Source of the DNA: JAVVRI01 sp036654795
Lineage (GTDB): Bacteria > Bacteroidota > Bacteroidia > Bacteroidales > Tannerellaceae
Direction of reading: 5' to 3'
Assembly: GCA_036654795.1 (NCBI GenBank)
Contig: JAVVRI010000037.1
Location: forward strand, 1-19,903
Length of the DNA: 19,903 bases
The first letter of the stretch is position 1. Each line of letters opens with the position of its first letter. A model generated the notes under the pieces. That model saw only the letters and a program-made list of their open reading frames with translations. It was not told the origin of the DNA and made no database searches. Shown piece by piece: positions 1 to 7,088 of this stretch. The translations under genes and the position numbers were made by a program.

Positions 1-33
1 AGGGCTATGAGGGAGCTCGCTCAAACTGCATAA
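1..33 (+). CDS. Possible 3' end of an upstream gene (partial)
   Basis: Frame 1 is open from the window edge to a TAA at 31-33 and would encode a tail reading RAMRELAQTA. It is followed about 40 bases later by a terminator-like hairpin, which is what the end of a + strand gene would look like. Ten codons are far too few to identify a product, and chance openness cannot be excluded. Confidence 0.3.
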   Translation, partial: RAMRELAQTA

Positions 34-73
34 AAAATACTTCCGAAACTTGAGTTATTGTATAAACTAAAGC

Positions 74-112
74 AGCCTGCTTTGCCTGTGAAGGTGGGGC
101 AGGCTTTTCTTT
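74..112 (+). terminator. Rho-independent terminator-like hairpin
   Basis: AGCCTGC at 74-80 pairs with GCAGGCT at 99-105 (7 bp, 18-base loop) and is followed by TTTCTTT. It lies between the presumed end of an upstream gene and the promoter of the aldo/keto reductase, which fits a + strand terminator. The loop is long and the T tract is interrupted, so confidence is moderate. Confidence 0.45.
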
Positions 113-195
113 GTACTAAATGGGGGGAGGGAACGAGGTAAAAGCATAGATGAAAAAGGACGACAGCAAATGGAAAATAGCTCAATATTCTTTTG

Positions 196-203
196 TACAT
201 TTG
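196..203 (+). promoter_or_regulatory. Bacteroidetes-type -7 box for the aldo/keto reductase
   Basis: TACATTTG is an exact match to the TAnnTTTG consensus of the Bacteroidetes primary sigma factor. It lies 41 bases before the ATG at 245, leaving a leader of roughly 35 bases. I see no good TTG/TTTG -33 element 19-21 bases upstream, so the call rests on the -7 box and its position. Confidence 0.5.
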
Positions 204-244
204 CTTCCTATCAAAGAAAGTTGTTTAGATAACGATAAAACAAT

Positions 245-1240
245 ATGGAAAATTATCAAGCTAATGAGCATCGCTACACGGGCATGGTCTACCGTCGGTG
301 CGGCAAGAGCGGCCTCCTACTGCCCGCGATATCCCTTGGCCTTTGGCATAATTTCGGCAGTGTAGATGTGTATAGCAACTTCGTCAGCATTGCGCATGCC
401 GCTTTCGATAACGGAATTACTCACTTCGATCTTGCCAATAACTATGGCCCCGTCTATGGTTCGGCGGAGGAGAACTTCGGCCGCATCCTACGTGGCGGAC
501 TTGGTGCTTATCGCGACGAGCTTGTTATCTCCACCAAAGCCGGATACGACATGTGGCCAGGACCTTATGGAAATTGGGGCAGCAGGAAGTATCTGACGGC
601 CAGTTTGGATCAGAGTTTGCGGCGTATGGGGCTGGAGTATGTTGACATCTTCTATTCTCACCGCCCTGATCCCGAAACGCCGGTTGAGGAGACAATGGGG
701 GCGCTGGCTGATCTGGTGCGTCGTGGTAAGGCGCTCTATGTTGGCATTTCAAACTATAACGCCGGGCAGACGGTGCGGGCATTGGAAGCGCTTAAAGCGG
801 AGGGCGTCCCCTGCCTAATCCACCAGGCACGCTACTCTTTGTTCGACCGTTTTCCTGAACCTGATCTGTTGCCATTACTTGCGGAAAAAGGAGTTGGCAT
901 GATTGCCTTTTCTCCTCTTGCGCAGGGGTTGCTGACGGATAAATATCTGAACGGAATACCCGAAAACTCCCGTGCAGCTAAGCCCTCCGGCCACTTGAAG
1001 CGTGAGCAGGTGACGGAGGAGAAGGTAGCCAAAGTGACGATTCTAAACCAGTTGGCCGCTCGCCGTGGGCAGACGTTGGCAGAGATGGCGCTGGCCTGGC
1101 TGTTGAGGGACAAGCGTGTGACGAGTATTCTTGTCGGTGCCAGCTCCGTCGCTCAGCTAACGGACAATCTGAAGGCATTAAGCAATATTGCTTTTTCGGC
1201 AGACGAACTGGCTGCCATCGAAGAGATCCTTAGTAAATAA
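245..1240 (+). CDS. Aldo/keto reductase, YghZ/L-glyceraldehyde 3-phosphate reductase type
   Basis: This 331-residue cytosolic NADPH-dependent oxidoreductase closely resembles E. coli YghZ, which reduces L-glyceraldehyde 3-phosphate and detoxifies small aldehydes such as methylglyoxal. The AKR catalytic tetrad is visible as Asp62 and Tyr67 in FDLANNYG, Lys98 in ISTKAGY and His139 in FYSHR. Further family blocks are CGKSGLLLPAISLGLWHNFG (residues 19-38), MWPGPYG, SFSPLAQGLLTDKYLNGIP-like sequence in the middle, and VTSILVGAS near the C-terminus, where the cofactor phosphate binds. The ATG at 245 gives an N-terminus aligning with YghZ apart from a few residues; length is close to the family's roughly 330-346. 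The nuclease gene starts 27 bases downstream, so the two may share a transcript although no functional link is obvious. Substrate specificity cannot be read from sequence. Confidence 0.93.
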   Translation: MENYQANEHRYTGMVYRRCGKSGLLLPAISLGLWHNFGSVDVYSNFVSIAHAAFDNGITHFDLANNYGPVYGSAEENFGRILRGGLGAYRDELVISTKAGYDMWPGPYGNWGSRKYLTASLDQSLRRMGLEYVDIFYSHRPDPETPVEETMGALADLVRRGKALYVGISNYNAGQTVRALEALKAEGVPCLIHQARYSLFDRFPEPDLLPLLAEKGVGMIAFSPLAQGLLTDKYLNGIPENSRAAKPSGHLKREQVTEEKVAKVTILNQLAARRGQTLAEMALAWLLRDKRVTSILVGASSVAQLTDNLKALSNIAFSADELAAIEEILSK

Positions 1241-1267
1241 ATCATCCCCACAATAATCGCAATTGCA

Positions 1268-4177
1268 ATGAAACCATTTCTTTATCAGGTAGCCACCCTC
1301 TTCTTTGAGGAGTACGGGGCTGAGGTTAGCCGCCTCGCCTTCGTCTTTCCTAACCGACGCACGGGGCTGTTCTTTCAGAAATACTTGGCCGAAGTGGCCG
1401 CTGAGCCGATCTTTTCGCCCACTATCCTAACCATAAACGATCTGTTTGTCCGATTAAGCGGCAAGCAGACTGCCGACCGCATCAGCATGCTTTTTAAACT
1501 CTACGAGATTTATGCTGCTCAAAGCGGCACGTCCGATACGTTCGACGAGTTTCTCTACTGGGGAGAGATGTTGCTCAACGACTTTGACGACATCGACAAG
1601 TATATGGCGAACGCCCGCATGCTTTTCTCCAATGTGACCGATCTGAGGGAGATAGAGAATGATTTCAGCTTTCTAAGCGAGCCGCAGATTGCTGCCATAC
1701 GCACCTTTTGGTCTTCGTTTTACCCTAGGAACGACACGCCAAACCAGCAGGAGTTCCTTGCCGTCTGGCAGATACTCTATTCACTTTACGAGGGTTTGCG
1801 CGAATCTTTGGTTGCTGAAGGGAAGGGCTATGAAGGAATGATTTTTCGCGAAGTGGTGGAACGGTTGGAGCGGGGAGAGGCTTGCGATTTGCCCTATACG
1901 AAGGTGGTCTTTGTCGGGCTAAATGCCCTTTCGGTGGCCGAGGAGCGCTTTCTTGCTCGTCTTCAAAAGCTTGGGGTGGCGGACTTCTATTGGGACTACG
2001 TCTCGCCCCGAGTGACTGATCCGGATAATAAAGCTTCCTATTTCGTGGCGCGCAACCTGAAGCAGTTTCCCTCCACCCATCCCCTGCCGAAGGAGGAGCC
2101 GGTAGAAACGAAGATTCGTGTAATCGGTATCCCATCCGGTATCGGTCAGGCCAAGCAGGTGCATCGCTTGCTCAGCGACTTTTGTACGGAACTGGAGGAG
2201 ATGAGTGCCGAGGATGCCCTTCGTACGGCGGTGATCCTGCCAGACGAGCATCTGCTTATCCCTGTGCTCAATGCGATACCGGAGCAGATCCGGCGCATCA
2301 ATGTGACGATGGGTTATCCGCTTGCCGGCACTCCGGTCGCTTCGTTGATGGAGTATATTCTTGTGCTTCAAAAGAATGTTCGCTATGTGGATCGCCGACC
2401 GATGTTCTACTTTCGCGACGTGCTACCCATCTTGAACCATCGCTACATCTCCTCCACCGCCCCGGAGTTGATAGCTGACTTGGTGAAGGAGATCACGGAC
2501 AATAACCGCATCTATATCGGTTACGATGACCTTGGCAAAGCCCCGTTGCTCTCCATCCTTTTTACTCCCGTCACCGGTGTAGAGGCTTTTTCTGACTATC
2601 TGATTGAGGTGCTTCAAGAACTTAATAAGGCAATAGAAAATGCTCAACTGACGACAGACCATGAAGGCGAAGAGTTGTCTGTTGTCAATTGTCAATTGTC
2701 AATTAAAGATGTGGAGCAGGAGTTTATCTTTCACTACTTCACAACGGTGAACCGGATGAAGGAGGTGATGATGGAGGCTGGCGTGGAGATGAAGATAGAC
2801 ACCTACTTCCGCCTGCTTAAGCGGATGACGGACACCATTACCATCCCCTTCCATGGCGAACCGCTCTCCGGTCTTCAAATCATGGGAGTGCTGGAAACGC
2901 GTGCACTGGACTTCGACCGCTTGATCATACTTTCCATGAACGAAGGTATCTTTCCGCTGAAGAAGAGTGCGAATTCTTTTATCCCTTATAACCTCCGCCG
3001 TGGTTTCGGTCTGCCTACGTACGAGCATCAAGATAGTGTGTGGGCTTATCACTTCTACCGCCTGATACATCGCTCTGCCGAGGTGAGTCTTCTTTACGAC
3101 ACTCGTAGTAACGGTTTGCAGACAGGCGAGGTGAGTCGCTTTGTGCACCAATTGCACTATCATTACGAGGTGCCGATGCAGAATCAATTGGTGGTCTACA
3201 ACGTCTCTTCTGCTAAGACGCAAGCGCTTCAGGTTCGAAAGACGGACGACGTCATGCGTCGTTTGGAGGCTTTTCGCTCCTTGGGAGGCGAGCGCGCCCT
3301 CTCCGCCAGTGCGATCAATACCTATCTGGATTGCCCGCTTAAATTTTACTTCTCCGTTGTGGAGGGTATTAAGGAGGAAGATGAGGTGAGCGAGACGGTG
3401 GAGAGTAATGTCTTTGGCAGCATCCTTCACAAGGTGATGGAGGAACTTTACAAACGTTTTTGCGGAAAGCCGGTGACTGTAGATCTGCTTACGGCTATTC
3501 GGAAGGATACAGCTATGCTTCAAGACGCCATTGCCCGTGCCTTTGCTGAGATCTTTTTCAAAAGTGACGTGGTACGTCCCTTGACAGGCCAGAACTTCCT
3601 GATCGGCGAAATGGTACGCAAGTATGTGGAGAAGGTACTCGAGCGCGACAGTAAGCTGACGCCCTTCCAGTATCTGGAGTCGGAGAAGAAGGTGGGCTGT
3701 CTCTTTACCTTGTCGGACGGTACAGCTGTCCGGCTGAAGGGTTTTATCGACCGTATCGATCGCGTGGGGGATACCGTCCGTATTATCGACTACAAGAGTG
3801 GAAGCGGTCTTTCCGTATTTAAAAGCGTAGAGAGCCTGTTCGATGCGGAGGAGAAGGAGCGTGCCAAGGCTGTGATGCAGGTCTTCCTATATGCTTGGAT
3901 GTATAATGAAGTCCAGCCCGGAGTCGGGGTGGCTACGCAGCCGGGTATTTACTACATGCGTACCCTCTTTACCGATACCTTCGATGCGAGCGTCTACCAG
4001 CATATCGAGCGAAACAAGCGTGAGGTGGTAAGCAGCTTTGCCGACTATAAGGACGACTTCGAAGCCGGTTTGCGGGGTTGCTTGGATGATATTTTTAGCC
4101 GTGAGCAACCATTTATGCAGACCTCCATTGGCAAGGCATGCGTATATTGTCCCTTTAAAAGCATTTGTGGGAAGTAA
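1268..4177 (+). CDS. AddB-like PD-(D/E)XK nuclease, Bacteroidetes type
   Basis: This 969-residue protein looks like the AddB-type subunit of a helicase-nuclease that processes double-strand breaks for recombination. The C-terminal nuclease core is clear: GSILHKVMEELY helix, Asp828 in GFIDRID, then Asp841 and Lys843 in IIDYKSG. Four cysteines placed as in the AddB iron-sulfur clasp flank it: Cys689 (YLDCPLKFYF) and Cys958, Cys961, Cys967 at the very end (CVYCPFKSIC). The N-terminus (FVFPNRRTGLFFQKYL) resembles the inactive helicase half and shows no GxGKT Walker A loop. An AddA/UvrD partner is not encoded in the window. Residues around 478-484 (VVNCQLS) are encoded by a 7-bp tandem repeat of intergenic type, which looks inserted. 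The gene meets the next one tail to tail with 9 bases between stops. Confidence 0.88.
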   Translation: MKPFLYQVATLFFEEYGAEVSRLAFVFPNRRTGLFFQKYLAEVAAEPIFSPTILTINDLFVRLSGKQTADRISMLFKLYEIYAAQSGTSDTFDEFLYWGEMLLNDFDDIDKYMANARMLFSNVTDLREIENDFSFLSEPQIAAIRTFWSSFYPRNDTPNQQEFLAVWQILYSLYEGLRESLVAEGKGYEGMIFREVVERLERGEACDLPYTKVVFVGLNALSVAEERFLARLQKLGVADFYWDYVSPRVTDPDNKASYFVARNLKQFPSTHPLPKEEPVETKIRVIGIPSGIGQAKQVHRLLSDFCTELEEMSAEDALRTAVILPDEHLLIPVLNAIPEQIRRINVTMGYPLAGTPVASLMEYILVLQKNVRYVDRRPMFYFRDVLPILNHRYISSTAPELIADLVKEITDNNRIYIGYDDLGKAPLLSILFTPVTGVEAFSDYLIEVLQELNKAIENAQLTTDHEGEELSVVNCQLSIKDVEQEFIFHYFTTVNRMKEVMMEAGVEMKIDTYFRLLKRMTDTITIPFHGEPLSGLQIMGVLETRALDFDRLIILSMNEGIFPLKKSANSFIPYNLRRGFGLPTYEHQDSVWAYHFYRLIHRSAEVSLLYDTRSNGLQTGEVSRFVHQLHYHYEVPMQNQLVVYNVSSAKTQALQVRKTDDVMRRLEAFRSLGGERALSASAINTYLDCPLKFYFSVVEGIKEEDEVSETVESNVFGSILHKVMEELYKRFCGKPVTVDLLTAIRKDTAMLQDAIARAFAEIFFKSDVVRPLTGQNFLIGEMVRKYVEKVLERDSKLTPFQYLESEKKVGCLFTLSDGTAVRLKGFIDRIDRVGDTVRIIDYKSGSGLSVFKSVESLFDAEEKERAKAVMQVFLYAWMYNEVQPGVGVATQPGIYYMRTLFTDTFDASVYQHIERNKREVVSSFADYKDDFEAGLRGCLDDIFSREQPFMQTSIGKACVYCPFKSICGK
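2683..2703 (+). repeat. Three tandem copies of TGTCAAT inside the nuclease gene
   Basis: The 7-base unit TGTCAAT occurs three times end to end. Runs of this kind are, from general knowledge, typical of intergenic DNA in Bacteroidales. Here 21 bases equal seven codons, so the reading frame survives and the repeat is translated as part of VVNCQLSI. It sits between the linker-like EGEEL and KDVEQEF segments, suggesting a surface loop. Confidence 0.8.
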
Positions 4178-4186
4178 ATTGACGGG

Positions 4187-4906
4187 TCAGAAGAGGAAAC
4201 CCAGCGCGAAGCTCATCACGTTGGTACGCTTGTCAATGAAGATGTGGCCTTCTACAGGCGTTGGAGAGGATTTGTCGGTAAAATTGGAACGTACCTCGTT
4301 TAATCCGAATTCATAAGTGAAGTCCAGTAGCAGGCGTCCGATGGTAACGCCTATTCCGGCAGCAATATTGATTCCGAAAGGGGTACTGTCGTTGGCGTAT
4401 TTATTCGATTGTTCGTCGAATAGGGTGGCATAATCCACCTTGTAGTTGTATTTGAATACCGGACCCGCCATCAGGCTTAGTCCGTATGGTTTCTCTTTGA
4501 CGAGGTTGTAGCCAATGAGCACCGGCACTTCTAGCGTTCGGCTTTTCATCTCCAGCTCGACGAGCGGGTTTTTCATATTGGGCACGTTGCTCGATGTTTC
4601 CTTTACGGGCGTGATGAAATTGAGGTTACCACGAAACATTTGCCAGGAGATGCTTGGCTGGATAAAGAATTTCTCTATGTTGACACGGCAGAAGAAAGAG
4701 GCCATATAACCTACTTTGTATTGTACATGTATGTTTTCTGCCTCTACTCCGTCGATAGCCAGCGAATTGATAACGGGAAAGGAGGAGTTGAAGCCTATCT
4801 TTGCGCCCAGATTGAACGTTTTGTCTTTTATGTCCATAAACTTCTGCCCTGCTAACGGATAGCAGAGTATGAGCAGGAGCAGGAGTAACAATCCGGACCT
4901 CTTCAT
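4187..4906 (-). CDS. Outer-membrane beta-barrel protein (PF13568-like)
   Basis: The 239-residue product begins with a Sec signal peptide (MKRSGLLLLLLLILCYPLAGQ region, cleavage probably after the AGQ). The mature part has alternating beta-strand patterns such as KVGYMASFFCRVNI, FFIQPSISWQMF, EVPVLIGYNLV and LLLDFTYEFGLNEV, and ends in Phe (ALGFLF), the C-terminal aromatic signature of outer-membrane barrels. These features fit the Bacteroidetes OMP_b-brl_2 family often labelled PorT-like; I do not see enough to call true PorT of the type 9 secretion system. It starts 4 bases after the flavin reductase stop, so it is the last gene of the pyrBI transcript. Function unknown. Confidence 0.8.
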   Translation of the reverse strand: MKRSGLLLLLLLILCYPLAGQKFMDIKDKTFNLGAKIGFNSSFPVINSLAIDGVEAENIHVQYKVGYMASFFCRVNIEKFFIQPSISWQMFRGNLNFITPVKETSSNVPNMKNPLVELEMKSRTLEVPVLIGYNLVKEKPYGLSLMAGPVFKYNYKVDYATLFDEQSNKYANDSTPFGINIAAGIGVTIGRLLLDFTYEFGLNEVRSNFTDKSSPTPVEGHIFIDKRTNVMSFALGFLF

Positions 4907-4910
4907 CGTT

Positions 4911-5477
4911 CTATTTTTTCTTTTGTACCGACCAACCGAATTTGCCGATCAAATCGCCCAGTCCATAATACTTACCGTGCGAGTAAGCCAGCAGGTCAGC
5001 CCGTTGCATGTCGAAGGCTCCGGTCTCAGGATCCATAAATTTGTCGTCTGCACGTACGTTTACCACGTCTGCGATGAACATATCGTGGCTTCCTAGCGCT
5101 ATAACCTCCTTTACCCGGCATTCGATGCAGAGAGGGGATTCTTCAATCAGCGGACAACTTACGATGGAGGATTTGCCCGGCGTCAACTTCATCTCTTCAA
5201 ACTTGTTGTGATCCTTGCCTGAGTTTACGCCGCACCAGTCGGTTGTCAGAGCCAAACTGCGTGTGGTCAGGTTGATTACGAACTCCATGTTCTTTTTGAG
5301 GATTGGGTAAGAGTGTCGCTCGGGGCGGACGGATATATAACACATCGGTGGGTTGGTACAAATAGTACCCACCCAACTGACTGTTAAAATATTGTATTCT
5401 GCGGACTCGCTTCCGCAACTGATCATTACGGCAGGCAGCGGATAGATAAGTGTACCCGGTTTCCAGTCTTGTTTCAT
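4911..5477 (-). CDS. Flavin reductase-like FMN-binding protein
   Basis: This 188-residue cytosolic protein matches the flavin reductase-like domain (PF01613; DIM6/NTAB-type flavoprotein family). Typical blocks are the N-terminal PLPAVMISCGS, NILTVSWVGTICTNPPMCYISVRP where FMN would bind, FVINLTTRSLA, TDWCGVNSGKDHNKFE, and SHDMFIADVVNVRADD. It probably binds FMN and reduces flavin or an unknown acceptor with NAD(P)H; the physiological partner is not evident. The chosen ATG at 5477 overlaps the pyrI stop as ATGA (5474-5477), implying translational coupling; an open frame extends further upstream but that stretch is pyrI in another frame. The outer-membrane protein gene follows after 4 bases. 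Confidence 0.88.
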   Translation of the reverse strand: MKQDWKPGTLIYPLPAVMISCGSESAEYNILTVSWVGTICTNPPMCYISVRPERHSYPILKKNMEFVINLTTRSLALTTDWCGVNSGKDHNKFEEMKLTPGKSSIVSCPLIEESPLCIECRVKEVIALGSHDMFIADVVNVRADDKFMDPETGAFDMQRADLLAYSHGKYYGLGDLIGKFGWSVQKKK

Positions 5478-5938
5478 TTGATGTTGATGTCCTCTTTGTT
5501 GATTTTGCGCTCGCAATACCGACATTTGATGGTGCCGGTTGTTTTGTCTATTACGTCGAAACGGGTCAACATCGGCTCGTTGTTGGTGATGCACTTCGGG
5601 TTGTTACACTTTACGATCCCGACTAACTCGTCCGGTAAGGTGACGGTTTTCTTCTCCACCACCTCGTAGTCACGGATGATGTTGAGTATAACGTTCGGCG
5701 CAATGAGGGCAATGCGGTTGATTTCGTCCAGTTCGAAGAACTTGTCCGATATTTTGATCATCCCTTTTGTACCCATCTTGTTGCTGTGGAAGTTGTTTCC
5801 GATGGTGATGGTGTTGTTCATCTTGTCCAGTCCCAATAAGGAGGCTACTTTGAATAGCTGTCCGGAGGGTATATGGTCGATGGCAGTGCCGTTCTCTAAT
5901 GCGGCTACCTGCAATTCTCTTTTCTTTTCTACTGGCAT
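5474..5938 (-). CDS. pyrI: Aspartate carbamoyltransferase regulatory subunit
   Basis: PyrI binds the nucleotide effectors of aspartate transcarbamoylase and links the catalytic trimers. The 154-residue product aligns through its length with E. coli PyrI (153 residues): the N-terminal allosteric domain shows LQVAALENGTAIDHIP and ITIGNNF, the middle has LIAPNVILNIIRDYEVV, and the zinc domain carries Cys111 and Cys116 (CNNPKC) with Cys139 and Cys142 (CRYC). All four zinc ligands are present. I chose the ATG at 5938, 5 bases after the pyrB stop; a TTG at 5947 would overlap pyrB and adds only three residues. The stop overlaps the flavin reductase start by 4 bases. Confidence 0.95.
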   Translation of the reverse strand: MPVEKKRELQVAALENGTAIDHIPSGQLFKVASLLGLDKMNNTITIGNNFHSNKMGTKGMIKISDKFFELDEINRIALIAPNVILNIIRDYEVVEKKTVTLPDELVGIVKCNNPKCITNNEPMLTRFDVIDKTTGTIKCRYCERKINKEDINIK

Positions 5939-5943
5939 AGTTA

Positions 5944-6879
5944 TCAATGATTGTTCAGTTGTTCATTCAAGTTTAGTACTTCGCAAATGATGGCTTGGCG
6001 GGCAAAGAGTCCGTTGCGGGCTTGCTGTATGTAATAGGCCTTCGGGCTGTCGTCCACATCGTAGGCTATTTCGTTTACGCGTGGTAGCGGATGAAGTACG
6101 CGGAGGTTGTCGCGACTGTTCTCCAGCATCTTGTTGCGGAGGATATAGACGTTTTTCACCCGCTCATATTCTTCTAGGTCGGTAAAGCGCTCGCGTTGTA
6201 CGCGGGTCATATACAAGATGTCGGTCTGGTTGATGATCTCCTCTGTAAAGTCGGTATGCTCGTAATATTTGAGGCCGTGCTTATCGCAGAAGTTCTTTTG
6301 TTCGTCCGGCATGCGCAGTTCGTCTGGTGCAATGAAGTGGAACGTGGGGTTGAAGTGGGACATACCAACAATTAGTGAGTGCACCGTCCGGCCGTATTTC
6401 AAGTCTCCAACCATTGTAATAGTCAAGTTGGTCAGTTTGCCTTGCGTCTTTTGGATGGAATAGAGGTCGAGCATGGTTTGCGAGGGGTGCTGGTTGGCTC
6501 CGTCTCCGGCATTGATGATTGGCACATTCGTTATTTCGGAGGCGTAGCGCGCTGCTCCTTCCAGATGATGCCGCATGATGATCAGGTCGGCATAGTTACT
6601 AACCATCAGGATCGTGTCCTTCAGTGTTTCACCTTTGGATGAGCTGGTGGTAGAAGCGTCCTGAAAGCCAATCACACGTCCGCCCAAACGGTTTACTGCC
6701 GTTTCAAAGCTTAAACGGGTACGTGTGGAGGGTTCAAAGAACAGGGTGGCTGCCACTTTGCCTTCCAGTATCTTTCGGTTTGGATTCTCCTCAAACTTTC
6801 TGGCATTTTCCAGAATACGAAGAATGTCCTCTTTAGAACATTGGTCGATAGAAACTAAACTTTTACTCTTCTTTGTTAT
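5944..6879 (-). CDS. pyrB: Aspartate carbamoyltransferase catalytic subunit, apparent ATA start
   Basis: PyrB joins carbamoyl phosphate and L-aspartate, the committed step of pyrimidine synthesis. Visible active-site motifs are FEPSTRTR (about residues 48-55), SSSKGETL with the mobile-loop lysine, MRHHLEGAARYASE, NAGDGANQHPSQTMLDLYSI, GDLKYGRTVHSL, MTRVQRERF and HPLPRVNEIA. The homologous N-terminus (SLVSIDQCSKEDILRILENA) lies upstream of the first standard start, a GTG at 6756 that would remove 41 conserved residues. Between the in-frame stop at 6892-6894 and that GTG there is no ATG, GTG or TTG. The best candidate is ATA at 6879, giving 311 residues, the same as E. coli PyrB. A -7 promoter box ends 21 bases before it. 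Either AUA is used, or the base is a mutation or sequencing error. pyrI follows after 5 bases. Confidence 0.9.
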   Translation of the reverse strand: MTKKSKSLVSIDQCSKEDILRILENARKFEENPNRKILEGKVAATLFFEPSTRTRLSFETAVNRLGGRVIGFQDASTTSSSKGETLKDTILMVSNYADLIIMRHHLEGAARYASEITNVPIINAGDGANQHPSQTMLDLYSIQKTQGKLTNLTITMVGDLKYGRTVHSLIVGMSHFNPTFHFIAPDELRMPDEQKNFCDKHGLKYYEHTDFTEEIINQTDILYMTRVQRERFTDLEEYERVKNVYILRNKMLENSRDNLRVLHPLPRVNEIAYDVDDSPKAYYIQQARNGLFARQAIICEVLNLNEQLNNH

Positions 6880-6900
6880 GTTTGTTCTGTCTTATGCTTG

Positions 6901-6908
6901 CAAAAGTA
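6901..6908 (-). promoter_or_regulatory. pyrB promoter, -7 box
   Basis: On the - strand TACTTTTG matches TAnnTTTG exactly. A TTG (plus-strand CAA at 6930-6932) lies 21 bases upstream and can serve as the -33 element. The box ends 21 bases before the ATA at 6879, the same spacing as at other genes here, so the transcript should begin just after the in-frame TAA. The spacer contains a 10-base direct repeat (see 6920-6943). Confidence 0.6.
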
Positions 6909-6919
6909 CAGAAAAGAAT

Positions 6920-6943
6920 GAAGAATGAACAACGAAGAATGAA
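6920..6943. repeat. 10-base direct repeat in the pyrB promoter spacer
   Basis: GAAGAATGAA (plus strand) occurs at 6920-6929 and 6934-6943, a 14-base period. The repeat covers the spacer and -33 region of the pyrB promoter. It could be an operator for a dimeric regulator, or simply one of the AT-rich short repeats common between Bacteroidales genes; I cannot decide from one copy. Confidence 0.45.
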
Positions 6944-6996
6944 TATTTTTTAGCGACTCTGCCGATTTGCATAAATGGCAAACCTGACGCAATGAA

Positions 6997-7055
6997 AGAA
7001 GTCCGACTTTTGACTTTAAAGGATTGCTATTCCTTGAATCAAACACCGGACTTCT
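6997..7055 (-). terminator. Two-tier hairpin behind alkaline phosphatase
   Basis: AGAAGTCCG at 6997-7005 and CGGACTTCT at 7047-7055 form a 9-bp stem. Inside it AAGGA (7019-7023) and TCCTT (7031-7035) form a second stem with a 7-base loop. The structure starts 33 bases past the phosphatase stop on the - strand and is followed by a weak T tract (TTTC), so it probably ends that transcript before the pyrB promoter. The short T tract keeps confidence moderate. Confidence 0.5.
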
Positions 7056-7088
7056 GTATTAAAAAGTGCTATCTTTTAGATGCGGGTC

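Noticed and set aside
150..365. 71-codon frame beginning before the aldo/keto reductase
   Set aside because: It overlaps the reductase start in another frame, lies across the predicted promoter and has no family resemblance.
2699..3523. Long open frame (274 codons) on the - strand inside the nuclease gene
   Set aside because: It is antisense to a well-supported AddB-like protein with catalytic and iron-sulfur motifs; its translation shows no domain and there is no promoter.
4187..4906. True PorT of the type 9 secretion system
   Set aside because: Only general barrel features are visible and the gene sits in a pyrimidine operon; no other type 9 genes are nearby.
5478..5594. 39-residue upstream extension of the flavin reductase
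   Set aside because: The stretch lies in pyrI coding sequence and its translation is Gln/Arg-rich; family homology begins at the ATG at 5477, which overlaps the pyrI stop.
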